Assembly (NCBI GenBank): GCA_029562975.1
Contig: JAKQTR010000030.1
Location: 124,001-188,000 of the forward strand
Origin: Acidobacteriota bacterium
GTDB lineage: Bacteria; Acidobacteriota; Vicinamibacteria; Vicinamibacterales; JAKQTR01
Direction: 5' to 3'
DNA: 64,000 nt
Shown: positions 36,135 to 43,445 of the stretch, piece by piece
Position numbering within the stretch: position 1 is the first letter of the stretch
Layout of the letters: every line of letters begins with the position of its first letter
Translations under genes and position numbers: made by a program
The notes under the pieces: generated by a model
Databases searched by the model: none
Seen by the model: the letters and a program-made list of their open reading frames with translations, nothing else
What the model was told of the DNA's origin: nothing

Positions 36135-37409
36135 TCAGATCTCCGGGTCGAACAGCGGCAGGCGGACTACCGGCCGGTCCGCGCTGCCTGCGCGCGCGAG
36201 CGGCCTGAGGACCCGATCCAGGGCCGCCTCGCCACAGGGCCCGACAATGGCCGCCCACCGCCCGCCCTGCCGGTTCGGCCCCGTGAGCATGCGCTCGAGC
36301 CCGATGCCGGACGCCTCGAGCAGGCGCGCCGGGTCCGGCCCGCCGGCGGCCGCCAGGTTCGACACGCGCACGTAGCGAAGCGACGCCCCCTCGCGGCGCA
36401 CGCAGGCGGCGGGCCCCGACGGCCACGCCCGCGGAACGGCGCGGCGCAGCGCGACGGCGAGCACGTCGGACACCACGGCCACCGCCGTGGCCTCGCCGCC
36501 GGCCCCCTGTCCCGCGAACACGGTCGTGCCGCTCCGCTCGCCGTGCACGAGCACGACGTTCTCGGCCCCCCGTCCGCGCCCCAGCCAGGAATCGCGCGGC
36601 ACCAGCGCGGCGCTCACGCCCGCGGCGATGCTGCGCGCCTCCGGGCCCGGCCTCCTGGCACGCGCCACCTGGCGGATGACCCGCCCTGCGGACGCCGCCG
36701 CGGCGATGTCGCCGGCGTCGAGGCCCCGGATCGACGCCGCCCGGATGCTGCGGGGCGAGACGTGCCTCCCGAAGCCGATCGACGCGAGGATGGCGAGCTT
36801 CGCCCGCGCGTCGAGCCCGTCGAGATCGTCGGCAGGGTCCGCCTCGGCCAGCCCGCGCGCCTGGGCCTCGGCGACGGCCTCCTCGAGGCTGGTGCCTGCT
36901 TCGGCCATGCGCCCCAGCACGAAGCTGCAGGTGCCGTTCATGACGCCGGCGAGGCCGATGACACGGTCGCCGGCGAGGCCTTCCTGGAGGCCGCGGATGA
37001 CCGGCACGGCGCCGGCCACCGCCGCCTCGAATCCGAGCGCGCCGCCGCGCGCCCGCGCCAGCGCGATCAGCTCCCGGCCATGTTCAGCGATGACCTGCTT
37101 GTTCGCCGTGACGACGGCCTGCCCGGCCCGAAGCGCCGAGGCAATCCACGTCCGGGCGGGCTCGATGCCGCCGATGAGTTCGACGACGACGTCAGTCCGC
37201 CGCGTCAGCAGGATGGCGGCATCGTCGGTCCACGTGACGTGCGGGGGCGCCCACGGGGCCTCGCGCCTGGCCGCCGCCGGACGGCGCGTCAGCACGGCTT
37301 CGAGGCGCACCCGGGAGTGATGCCGCTCGCAGATCAGGCGGGCGACCGACCGGCCGACCGTGCCGAAGCCGGCAATGGCGACCGTCAGCGCGGGGCGCCG
37401 GGGCGTCAC
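36135..37409 (-). CDS. hom: Homoserine dehydrogenase
   Basis: A 424-residue NAD(P)H-dependent enzyme reducing aspartate semialdehyde to homoserine. The start is GTG 37409, overlapping the lysC stop. The Rossmann motif is [16 protein letters not shown] (~10). Catalytic-domain motifs: [10 protein letters not shown] (~76), [13 protein letters not shown] (~98), [17 protein letters not shown] (~124), [13 protein letters not shown] (~152) and [22 protein letters not shown] (~186), which holds the D-x-D-G-x-D-A-x-x-K active site. After [14 protein letters not shown] (~300) the C-terminal ~85 residues look like a diverged ACT domain. It lies 49 bases upstream of metY. Confidence 0.93.
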   Translation of the reverse strand: MTPRRPALTVAIAGFGTVGRSVARLICERHHSRVRLEAVLTRRPAAARREAPWAPPHVTWTDDAAILLTRRTDVVVELIGGIEPARTWIASALRAGQAVVTANKQVIAEHGRELIALARARGGALGFEAAVAGAVPVIRGLQEGLAGDRVIGLAGVMNGTCSFVLGRMAEAGTSLEEAVAEAQARGLAEADPADDLDGLDARAKLAILASIGFGRHVSPRSIRAASIRGLDAGDIAAAASAGRVIRQVARARRPGPEARSIAAGVSAALVPRDSWLGRGRGAENVVLVHGERSGTTVFAGQGAGGEATAVAVVSDVLAVALRRAVPRAWPSGPAACVRREGASLRYVRVSNLAAAGGPDPARLLEASGIGLERMLTGPNRQGGRWAAIVGPCGEAALDRVLRPLARAGSADRPVVRLPLFDPEI

Positions 37410-38842
37410 GCCAGCGCCTCCGTGCCGCCCGGGCCGAAGGGCCGGCGCCGCCGGGGCCCGTCCGCCGGGACACCGCGGCCCGAGTCCGGTGGCCGGCCCC
37501 GCTCGAAGACGCGCGAGTGAATGGCGCTGACCGCGCGGGCGAGGTGCTTCTCGTCGATCACGCAGGCCACGTGGATCGATCCGGGAGTCCGCGAAAGCAG
37601 GTGCACCGGGATGCCGTCGAGGGCGGCCAGCAGGCGGCGCGGCACGTCCACTCCCGACGCCAGGCGGTCGCCGACGACGGCGATGAGCGCAAGTCCGCCG
37701 CGCCGCGTGGGGGCGGCGGGCCCAAGGCGCGCCGCCACGCGGTCGGCTTCAGGCCCCTCTCCCACCACGAGCGAGACGCCCGCGTCCGAAACGGTCGCGA
37801 GGGCCGGCACGGCCTGCGCCAGGGCGCACGCCTCGAATGCCGACGCCAGCGCCGGCAGGCGGCCCGCCCCGTCCGGCAACGGCACGTCGATCGCGCAGAG
37901 GTTGCCGAGGCACGCAATGCCTGCCGCCGGGGCCGACCGCCGGATGGGCTCCTCGGTGACGACCGTGCCCTGCGCCGAAGGCCGGCGAGCGTTCAGAATG
38001 CGCACGGGAATCCCGGCCGCGAAGGCGGGCTGCACGGCCGACGGGTGCAGGACCTTCGCGCCGAACCCGGCCAGCGCCGACGCCTCGCGAAACGACAGCC
38101 GGGCCACCGGGCGCGCGCGGCGAAAGACTCGCGGGTCCGCCGTGAGCATGCCGTCGACATCGGTCCAGATCTGGATTTCAGCGGCCCCGAGGCACGCGCC
38201 GACCAGCGAGGCCGAGTAGTCCGACCCTCCGCGGCCGAGCGTGGTCGTCACGCCGTCGGCGGTGGCGCCGACGAAGCCGCCGATGACGGGAACATCGCCC
38301 CGGCCGACGAGCGGGGCCGCGACCTCGGTGAGCCTGGCTGCGGTCTCGGCGGCGGCCGGAGCCGCGTGCTGGTGCCGGCGGTCGGTGATGACGACTTGCC
38401 TCGCGTCGATCCAGCGGGCTCGCACGCCGGCGTCGTTCAGCACGGCCGCGGCCAGCCGGCTGCTGGCCAGTTCGCCCTGCGCGACGATGGCGTCTGAGGC
38501 GGCCGGCGAGCAGCTCCCGAGCCGCGATGCCGCCCGCAGCAGCGCCTCGGCGTCTCGCCAGCCGGCGCCGAGGTCCTGCAGCAGCGCAGCGCGTTCGGCC
38601 TGGCCGCGCACGCCGGAGGCGATGGCCTCGTGGCGCTCCCGGATGCCGCGCAGGCCCTCGAGCGCGCCCGCGAGATCGCCGGCGCCGGCCTGCGCGGCCG
38701 CAGCCAGCAGCGCGTCGGTGACGCCGCCGAGCGCCGACACGACGACGATCTTCCGCCGCCGCTCGGCCGCGACGATCGCGCACACGCGCGCAAGGGCGGC
38801 GGAGGTGGCGACGGACGAGCCGCCGAACTTCATCACGACCAT
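37406..38842 (-). CDS. lysC: Aspartate kinase
   Basis: A 478-residue kinase, the first enzyme of the aspartate family pathway. ATG 38842 gives the canonical MVVMKFGGSSVATSAAL. Other motifs: VVSALGGVTDALL (~36), IDARQVVITDRR (~144), GFVGATADGVTTTLGRGGSDYSASL (~183) and IQIWTDVDGMLTADPR (~213). Residues ~310-465 form tandem ACT-like domains, the usual site of Lys/Thr feedback. The final ~25 residues are a Pro/Arg-rich tail. The start overlaps the asd stop by 10 bp and the stop overlaps hom (GTGA). It is a stand-alone kinase, not fused to Hom. Confidence 0.93.
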   Translation of the reverse strand: MVVMKFGGSSVATSAALARVCAIVAAERRRKIVVVSALGGVTDALLAAAAQAGAGDLAGALEGLRGIRERHEAIASGVRGQAERAALLQDLGAGWRDAEALLRAASRLGSCSPAASDAIVAQGELASSRLAAAVLNDAGVRARWIDARQVVITDRRHQHAAPAAAETAARLTEVAAPLVGRGDVPVIGGFVGATADGVTTTLGRGGSDYSASLVGACLGAAEIQIWTDVDGMLTADPRVFRRARPVARLSFREASALAGFGAKVLHPSAVQPAFAAGIPVRILNARRPSAQGTVVTEEPIRRSAPAAGIACLGNLCAIDVPLPDGAGRLPALASAFEACALAQAVPALATVSDAGVSLVVGEGPEADRVAARLGPAAPTRRGGLALIAVVGDRLASGVDVPRRLLAALDGIPVHLLSRTPGSIHVACVIDEKHLARAVSAIHSRVFERGRPPDSGRGVPADGPRRRRPFGPGGTEALA

Positions 38843-39903
38843 GACCGTCCGCCTCCGCCCGCCCAGCCGCGCGCCACGAGCAGTTCCGCGTTCAGGATCG
38901 CGGCCCCGGCCGCGCCGCGGATCGTGTTGTGGCCCAGGGCGACCAGCTTGTAGTGCAGCACCGGGCAGCGCCGCACCCGGCCCACACAGACCGCCATCCC
39001 GTCTTCGCGCAGCGCATCGAGTCGCGGCTGAGGCCGGTCGGGTTCCCGCAGGTGCACGATCGGCCTGGCCGGCGCCGAGGGCAGGCCCGCCTCCGGCGGC
39101 AGGCCGGTGAACCCGCCGAGCGCCGCCGCCAGTTCCGCTTCTTCCGGCACGCGATCGAACTCCACCGAAATGGCTTCGGTGTGCCCGTCGAGGACGGGCA
39201 CCCTCGCCGCCTGTGCGCTGACGGCGACAGGCGCCGGCATCACTGACCGGCCGGTGCACGTGCCGAGGATCTTCCTCGTCTCGCGTTCGATCTTCTCTTC
39301 CTCACCGTCGATGAATGGGACGACGTTGCCGAGGAGATCCCAGGAGGCCACGCCCGGATGGCCGGCGCCCGATGCCGCCTGGAAAGTCGTGACGATCACG
39401 CGGCGCGGCGAGAACGGCCGGCAGGCGGCCAGCACGATCGCCAGGAAGGTCGTGGAGCAGTTCGGGTTGGTGACAATCGCCCCGCTCCACCCTCGCGCGG
39501 CGCGCTGGGTCGGCAGCAGATCGAGGTGGCCGGCGTTCACCTCCGGAATGAGAAGCGGCACGTCGTCGGCGAGCCGGTGGGTGCGCGCGTTGCTGACCAC
39601 CAGGCGGCCCGCCTCGGCGAAGGCTCGCTCGAGCGGGCCGGCGGCACCGGCGTCGAGGGCGGAGAAGACCAGCCTCGGCGCCCGTCCGGGCTCGGCCTTG
39701 TCGAGGACGAGATCCCGCGCGTACGCCGGAACGCTCCCTCCGAGCAGCCAGGGCGTGTCCCCGTACCGCTTGCCCTCGGACCGCTCGCTCGCGGCCACCC
39801 ACGCGAGCCTGAACCACGGATGGCCTTCGAGCCGCCTGACGAGCTGCTGGCCCACCATCCCCGTCGCCCCTAGAATCCCGACGTCCCAGCTCCTCGTCGC
39901 CAT
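38833..39903 (-). CDS. asd: Aspartate-semialdehyde dehydrogenase
   Basis: A 356-residue enzyme reducing beta-aspartyl phosphate to aspartate semialdehyde. The N-terminal NADP motif is VGILGATGMVGQQLVRRL. The catalytic cysteine is C149 in TNPNCST, with FQAASGAGHPGVASWDLLGN (~184) and the histidine region VPVLDGHTEAISVEF (~247). NPNCST with this length matches the fungal/archaeal-type Asd rather than the E. coli type. It is the first structural gene after the attenuator: about 86 bases separate the U-tract from ATG 39903, with GGGACGGAACG as a weak ribosome binding site. Confidence 0.93.
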   Translation of the reverse strand: MATRSWDVGILGATGMVGQQLVRRLEGHPWFRLAWVAASERSEGKRYGDTPWLLGGSVPAYARDLVLDKAEPGRAPRLVFSALDAGAAGPLERAFAEAGRLVVSNARTHRLADDVPLLIPEVNAGHLDLLPTQRAARGWSGAIVTNPNCSTTFLAIVLAACRPFSPRRVIVTTFQAASGAGHPGVASWDLLGNVVPFIDGEEEKIERETRKILGTCTGRSVMPAPVAVSAQAARVPVLDGHTEAISVEFDRVPEEAELAAALGGFTGLPPEAGLPSAPARPIVHLREPDRPQPRLDALREDGMAVCVGRVRRCPVLHYKLVALGHNTIRGAAGAAILNAELLVARGWAGGGGRSWS

Positions 39904-39989
39904 CGTTCGTTCCGTCCCGTGGCCGGCGGATGCGCCGTCCGTGTGTCCGAATCCGTCCAGCCGGCAGGCCCGCGTCGGGAGTTGCCGGC

Positions 39990-40026
39990 AAAAAAAAACC
40001 CGCCGACTGCACTGCAGCTCGGCGGG
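39990..40026 (-). terminator. Attenuator: Rho-independent hairpin in the asd-met operon leader
   Basis: On the minus strand CCCGCCGA (40026-40019) and TCGGCGGG (40006-39999) form a perfect 8-bp stem around GCTGCAGTGCAG, which can itself fold as CTGC/GCAG. Nine U residues (39998-39990) follow directly. It is the clearest intrinsic terminator I found in the window. It lies between a Met-rich leader ORF and asd, so unconditional termination would silence the operon; it is best read as a conditional attenuator. Confidence 0.88.
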
Positions 40027-40056
40027 TCCTCCTGGGTCTCTCGTGGGTTCGTGATG

Positions 40057-40152
40057 CTAGGGTCCAGAGACGGCTCCCCCGCCGATGCCGGTCATTCGCA
40101 TCGCCATCATCCGCATCGCGGCAGCCGGGGTGGAGTCGGTCGGACGAGCCAT
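40057..40152 (-). CDS. Met-rich leader peptide of the asd-lysC-hom-metYX operon
   Basis: A 31-codon ORF with ATG 40152 and TAG 40057-40059. Residues 13-20 read MRMMAMRM, so five of eight codons are Met; Thr21 follows. Upstream residues are MARPTDSTPAAA, downstream GIGGGAVSGP. Its ATG lies ten bases from the -10 box, so the mRNA is nearly leaderless and needs no Shine-Dalgarno. The cluster of the operon's end-product amino acid, followed by a terminator, is the classical layout of a transcription-attenuation leader; ribosome stalling on Met codons would report low charged Met-tRNA. Met specificity is inferred from codon content and operon function. Confidence 0.82.
   Translation of the reverse strand: MARPTDSTPAAAMRMMAMRMTGIGGGAVSGP
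40078..40085 (-). promoter_or_regulatory. Antiterminator arm inside the leader ORF
   Basis: The minus strand reads TCGGCGGG here, in codons 23-25 of the leader peptide, eight bases past the last Met codon. It is identical to the 3' arm of the terminator (40006-39999) and therefore fully complementary to its 5' arm (40026-40019). Pairing of this copy with the 5' arm would prevent the terminator. A ribosome at the start of the Met cluster would leave it free, and one at the stop codon would lie just past it or mask it. Confidence 0.75.
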
Positions 40153-40162
40153 GTGGAGAGAG

Positions 40163-40191
40163 AGTCTAGCGTCGCCGGGGTCACCTGTCAA
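40163..40191 (-). promoter_or_regulatory. Promoter of the asd-lysC-hom-metY-metX operon
   Basis: TTGACA (40191-40186), a 17-bp spacer and TAGACT (40168-40163) on the minus strand form the best sigma-70-like promoter in the window. The predicted start of transcription (about 40154-40156) is only two to four bases before the leader ATG at 40152. Confidence 0.82.
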
Positions 40192-40291
40192 GCAACCGCC
40201 GGCGCGCGCAGGAGACGTCGGCATGCCGCCGGCTGCCGGAGGCGCCTTCCGATCGGGCGGTGAGCACAGGGCGCGGGGATGGTCCGGCAAC

Positions 40292-40321
40292 TTGTCAGGG
40301 TCGCTGCGGATCCGTCATACT
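40292..40321 (+). promoter_or_regulatory. Predicted promoter of the permease gene
   Basis: TTGTCA (40292-40297), an 18-bp spacer and CATACT (40316-40321). It would give an unusually long 5' leader of about 175 bases that contains a run of ten G (40388-40397) and a 47-codon upstream ORF (40365-40508). Confidence 0.45.
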
Positions 40322-40387
40322 GCCGCCGCCCCGCGCGCCCGTCGCCCGCCCGGGGCGGTCCGGCATGAGTCCGAGGCGATTTGGTCC

Positions 40388-40397
40388 GGGGGGGGGG
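40388..40397 (+). repeat. Homopolymeric G10 tract
   Basis: Ten consecutive G in the predicted 5' leader of the permease gene, inside a 47-codon ORF (ATG 40365, stop 40506-40508) whose TGA overlaps the permease GTG. Such tracts can slip during replication; phase variation is possible but unproven. Confidence 0.6.
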
Positions 40398-40504
40398 TCG
40401 CCGCAGGGGCAGCCTGTTCGTGCGCGCCGCAGGCGCAGACGGCGAGGGAACGCCCGGAGCCGCGCACGGTTCGGCGAGCCGGCCGGGCAGGAAGGGATCG
40501 TCCA

Positions 40505-41797
40505 GTGAGCATGTTTGCCGGGGCCGGCGTCGTGCTGGGCGTGATGGTCGCGGTGTACGCCGCGGCCCGGGCGCTCCGCCTGTCCACCGAGCTGGCGATG
40601 GTCGCCGCGGCGCTCGGCGGCGCGGTGGCCGGCGGCCACCTCTTCCCCGCGCGTCAGATTGCCGAGGGCGCGGCGACCTACCTCGACATCAACCTGATCT
40701 TCATCACCGCGACGCTGTTCATGAACCTGCTCAAGGCGTCCGGGGGCGTGGCGTTCGTGGTGCGCGGCATCCTGCGGCGCTTCCACCGCCGGCGCGCCCT
40801 GCTGCTTGCGATGCTGGCCCTCGTCCTGCTCGTGCCCGGGGCGCTGACGGGCGCCGGCAGCGTGACGGTGCTCATCGCCGGCGGCATGGTGGCCACCGTC
40901 CTCGGGTACATGGGCATCTCGCGCGTGCGCGTCGCGGCGATCGTCTTTGTCGTCGCGAGCTTGAGCGCCGCGGCGCCTCCCGTCAGCCTGTGGGCCATGA
41001 TGACGGCGGCCGGCGTGAACATGCCGTACGTCGGCTTCTTCTGGCCCCTGCTCGTGCCGTGCCTCGCCGCCGCGTTGTTCACCGTGTTCGCGCTGGGATG
41101 GAGGGGCACGGCCGCCGACCTCGAGTGCGCGCTCGCCGAGTTGCCCGAGGCGCCGCCCGGCATGAGCTGGTGGCGGGTGCTCGCGCCTTTCGCGGTGTTC
41201 CTCGGACTGGTCTGGATGGGCCGCCAGTGGCCGCACGACACGCCGGTCGTCGGGCTGCCGCTCATGTTCGCGGCCTCGGCCCTCGTGTCGTGGGGCCTGT
41301 CGCCGGTGCCGGTGCGCGTCCTGCGCGTCGCGAGCGACACCATCGAGCAGCTGCTGCCGCTGCTCGCGACGCTGACCTGCGCGGGCATCCTCGTGCAGAT
41401 CATGACTCTCACCGGCGCGCGGGGCCTCCTGGCGGTGACGGCCGTCACGCTGCCCGTCGCCGTGGTGTACGCGACGCTGTTCCTGGTTCTTCCGGCGTCC
41501 GAGGCCGTGCTGATGTGGGGATCGGCGCCGGTGATCGGCGTGCCCCTGGTGCTGCTCTTCAACACCATCGGCCTCAACCCGATCGTGGCCCTGGCGGGCA
41601 TGAGCATCATCTGGCCGCTGGGCGACGCGCTGCCTCCGACGGCCATCATCGGCCGCCTGACCGTGGACGTCGTGGGCTACAAGGGGCCCTACGGCGGGTT
41701 CCTGAGAGCGTGCGCGATCCCGGCGCTCGTCATGGCGGTCATCGGCACGCTGATGGTGGTCTACAGCGCGAAGCTGGCGTGGCTCACGGGCATCTGA
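40505..41797 (+). CDS. DctM-like (TRAP large subunit-type) integral membrane permease
   Basis: A 430-residue protein with about twelve hydrophobic segments. GTG 40505 is chosen over ATG 40511 because AGGAAGGG lies ten bases upstream. The two halves look like inverted repeats, as in the ion-transporter superfamily: INLIFITATLFMNLLKASGG with GALTGAGSVTVLIAGGM in the first, and LLATLTCAGILVQIMTLTGARG with SEAVLMWGSAPVIGVPLVL in the second. SIIWPLGDALPPTAIIGR near the C-terminus resembles a DctM substrate-site loop. No solute-binding protein or DctQ gene is obvious, but a 54-residue membrane protein follows. Substrate unknown; the metallohydrolase downstream hints at an N-acyl amino acid or peptide (inference). 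Confidence 0.75.
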   Translation: MSMFAGAGVVLGVMVAVYAAARALRLSTELAMVAAALGGAVAGGHLFPARQIAEGAATYLDINLIFITATLFMNLLKASGGVAFVVRGILRRFHRRRALLLAMLALVLLVPGALTGAGSVTVLIAGGMVATVLGYMGISRVRVAAIVFVVASLSAAAPPVSLWAMMTAAGVNMPYVGFFWPLLVPCLAAALFTVFALGWRGTAADLECALAELPEAPPGMSWWRVLAPFAVFLGLVWMGRQWPHDTPVVGLPLMFAASALVSWGLSPVPVRVLRVASDTIEQLLPLLATLTCAGILVQIMTLTGARGLLAVTAVTLPVAVVYATLFLVLPASEAVLMWGSAPVIGVPLVLLFNTIGLNPIVALAGMSIIWPLGDALPPTAIIGRLTVDVVGYKGPYGGFLRACAIPALVMAVIGTLMVVYSAKLAWLTGI

Positions 41798-41822
41798 TCG
41801 GGGCGGGGGACGACGGGGCTCG

Positions 41823-41893
41823 GCGCTCTTCAGCCGGGAGAGCGCGACGTGCGGCGGGAGGCCCCATCGGGCCCTGAGTGCTGAAACCCGGCT
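41823..41893 (+). ncRNA. Possible structured RNA (H-type pseudoknot) between permease and small membrane protein genes
   Basis: A perfect 7-bp hairpin GCGCTCT/AGAGCGC (41823-41829 and 41839-41845) has in its 9-base loop the sequence AGCCGGG (41832-41838). This is fully complementary to CCCGGCT (41887-41893) downstream, so an H-type pseudoknot can form, with a GGCCC-CATC-GGGCC hairpin in between. Four U follow, so a terminator-like role is an alternative. It matches no riboswitch consensus I can recall. The distance to ATG 41915 is 21 bases. Confidence 0.3.
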
Positions 41894-41914
41894 TTTTGTC
41901 TTTCGAAGGTGCTC

Positions 41915-42079
41915 ATGATCACCCTCCAGACCGTCATCACCTTCGCGTACTACCTGCTGACAGCCGGAGCGGCCGCGCTGCTCATCGGCAACTTCGTGAG
42001 GACGAAGCAGTGGGACCGGGAGCTGCTCTACCTGATCGTCCTGGTCCCGTTCCTGCTGCGCGTGCTGCGGCTGAAGTGA
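41915..42079 (+). CDS. 54-residue membrane protein in the permease cassette
   Basis: A short ORF with GAAGGTG before ATG 41915. Residues 1-28 form one hydrophobic helix (ITLQTVITFAYYLLTAGAA...LIGNFV), then a charged turn RTKQWDRE, then a second helix (LLYLIVLVPFLLRVLRL) and a terminal Lys. It sits between the permease and the hydrolase on the same strand, with its TGA ten bases before the hydrolase ATG. It might stand in for the small DctQ-type membrane subunit of the transporter, though it is much shorter. Family not recognised. Confidence 0.7.
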   Translation: MITLQTVITFAYYLLTAGAAALLIGNFVRTKQWDRELLYLIVLVPFLLRVLRLK

Positions 42080-42089
42080 GGGCGACGAC

Positions 42090-43256
42090 ATGATGAACCG
42101 CGCCGCTGTGCGCAAGGCCCTGCTGGGCGTGCTCGCGGTCCTCTTCGTCGGGGCGTCGGGCAAGAGCTTCTCCGATCACCGTCGCCTCGCCGAGCCCGTC
42201 GTGCTCGGGCCCGGGGTCACCCGCGTCGCCAGGCTCGCCGACTACCACGCGACGCTGCGCGGCACCGCCAACGACATCAACCTCTACGTGCTCGAGGGCC
42301 GGGAGCCCGGGGGCACGATCCTCGTCTTCGGCGGCACCCACGCGGAGGAGCCGGCCGGCCGCCTCGCCGCGTGGCTCATCGTCGAGCACGCCACCGTCGA
42401 CAAGGGCCGCCTGATCGTCGCCCTGAGCGCCAACCGCAGCGCGTCCACCGTGACGCGGCCAGGCGCCGCCTATCCGCCCACGTACACGATCCCGACGGCC
42501 TGGGGCGGCCAGGCGTTCCGAATGGGCGACCGCTGGAGCAGCCCGCTGGACCAGTGGCCCGACCCCGAGGTGTTCATCCACTACCCGAGCGGGCAGTACC
42601 TCGCGTATTCGGACATCCGCAACCTGAACCGCACCTTCCCGGGCCGACCCAACGGCACCCTGACCGAGCGCACCGCCTTCGCGTTCATGGAGCTCATCCG
42701 GCGCGAAGGCGTGGACGTCGCCATCGATCTGCACGAGGCCGAGCTGCAGTATCCCGTGATCAACACGATCGTCACGCACCAGAAGGGCCAGGAGTTCGCC
42801 ACGATGGTCTCGATGATGCTGACGGACATGGAAGGCTTCTCTATCGGCACGGAGTTCTCGCCGCTGAACCTGCACGGCCTCTCGCACCGCGAAATCGGCG
42901 ACCACTCGCAGGCCGTCTCGCTCCTCTTCGAGGCGCCCGAGCCGTTCCTCGACGCCACCCGGGGGCGCACCGACGCCGACGTGCTCCTCAGCGGGCAGGA
43001 CGAGTTCGTCGTCAAAGCCGGTGCGCACGGGCTGCTCTTTGCGCCGATCGACGAGCGCGGATGGCCCATCGCCACGCGCGTGGGCCGCCACACGTCCTCC
43101 GTCGCGCAGACCGCGACCACGTGGAGCGAGGACCACCCCGGCCGCGCCGTGATCGTGAAGAACATCCCCCGCTACGCGGACCTGCTGGCGCACGGCGTCG
43201 GTTACTTCCTGCGCGACCCGGCGCGGGCCGAACCCGGCCGCGTGGCGCACGAGTAG
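42090..43256 (+). CDS. Succinylglutamate desuccinylase/aspartoacylase-family metallohydrolase
   Basis: A 388-residue M14-like zinc hydrolase. The N-terminus is hydrophobic (VRKALLGVLAVLFVGASG), a probable signal peptide or anchor. The zinc ligands are expected in FGGTHAEEPAGR (H-x2-E, ~82-93) and in AIDLHEAEL (~213-221). NRTFPGRPNGTLTERTAF (~187) and LLFEAPEP (~287) are typical of the AstE/AspA branch. It would release an acyl group or a terminal residue from an amino-acid conjugate or peptide. Clustering with a permease and a small membrane protein suggests one uptake-and-cleavage unit; the substrate is unknown. Confidence 0.8.
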   Translation: MMNRAAVRKALLGVLAVLFVGASGKSFSDHRRLAEPVVLGPGVTRVARLADYHATLRGTANDINLYVLEGREPGGTILVFGGTHAEEPAGRLAAWLIVEHATVDKGRLIVALSANRSASTVTRPGAAYPPTYTIPTAWGGQAFRMGDRWSSPLDQWPDPEVFIHYPSGQYLAYSDIRNLNRTFPGRPNGTLTERTAFAFMELIRREGVDVAIDLHEAELQYPVINTIVTHQKGQEFATMVSMMLTDMEGFSIGTEFSPLNLHGLSHREIGDHSQAVSLLFEAPEPFLDATRGRTDADVLLSGQDEFVVKAGAHGLLFAPIDERGWPIATRVGRHTSSVAQTATTWSEDHPGRAVIVKNIPRYADLLAHGVGYFLRDPARAEPGRVAHE

Positions 43257-43445
43257 CGGCGCGGCGCGAGGCGCCGCCCGGCCGCCACCGCGCGTCCGCT
43301 CCGGCTCGCCCGGGCACCTCCTTTGCTCCCCGGGGAACGCAAGGCCGGGCGTCGGCGCTCCCCGACCCAAAAGGCCCGGGTTTGCGCCGGCCCAGCCGGC
43401 CACCGCAGCACGCATTCGCATATTTCAGAGGAGGGGATTACAATA

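Noticed and set aside
41831-41897. AGCCGGG...CCCGGCTTTTT as a simple intrinsic terminator
   Set aside because: The loop would be ~49 bases with only four to five U, and a compact pseudoknot with the local hairpin is the better fit; kept as a low-confidence structured RNA.
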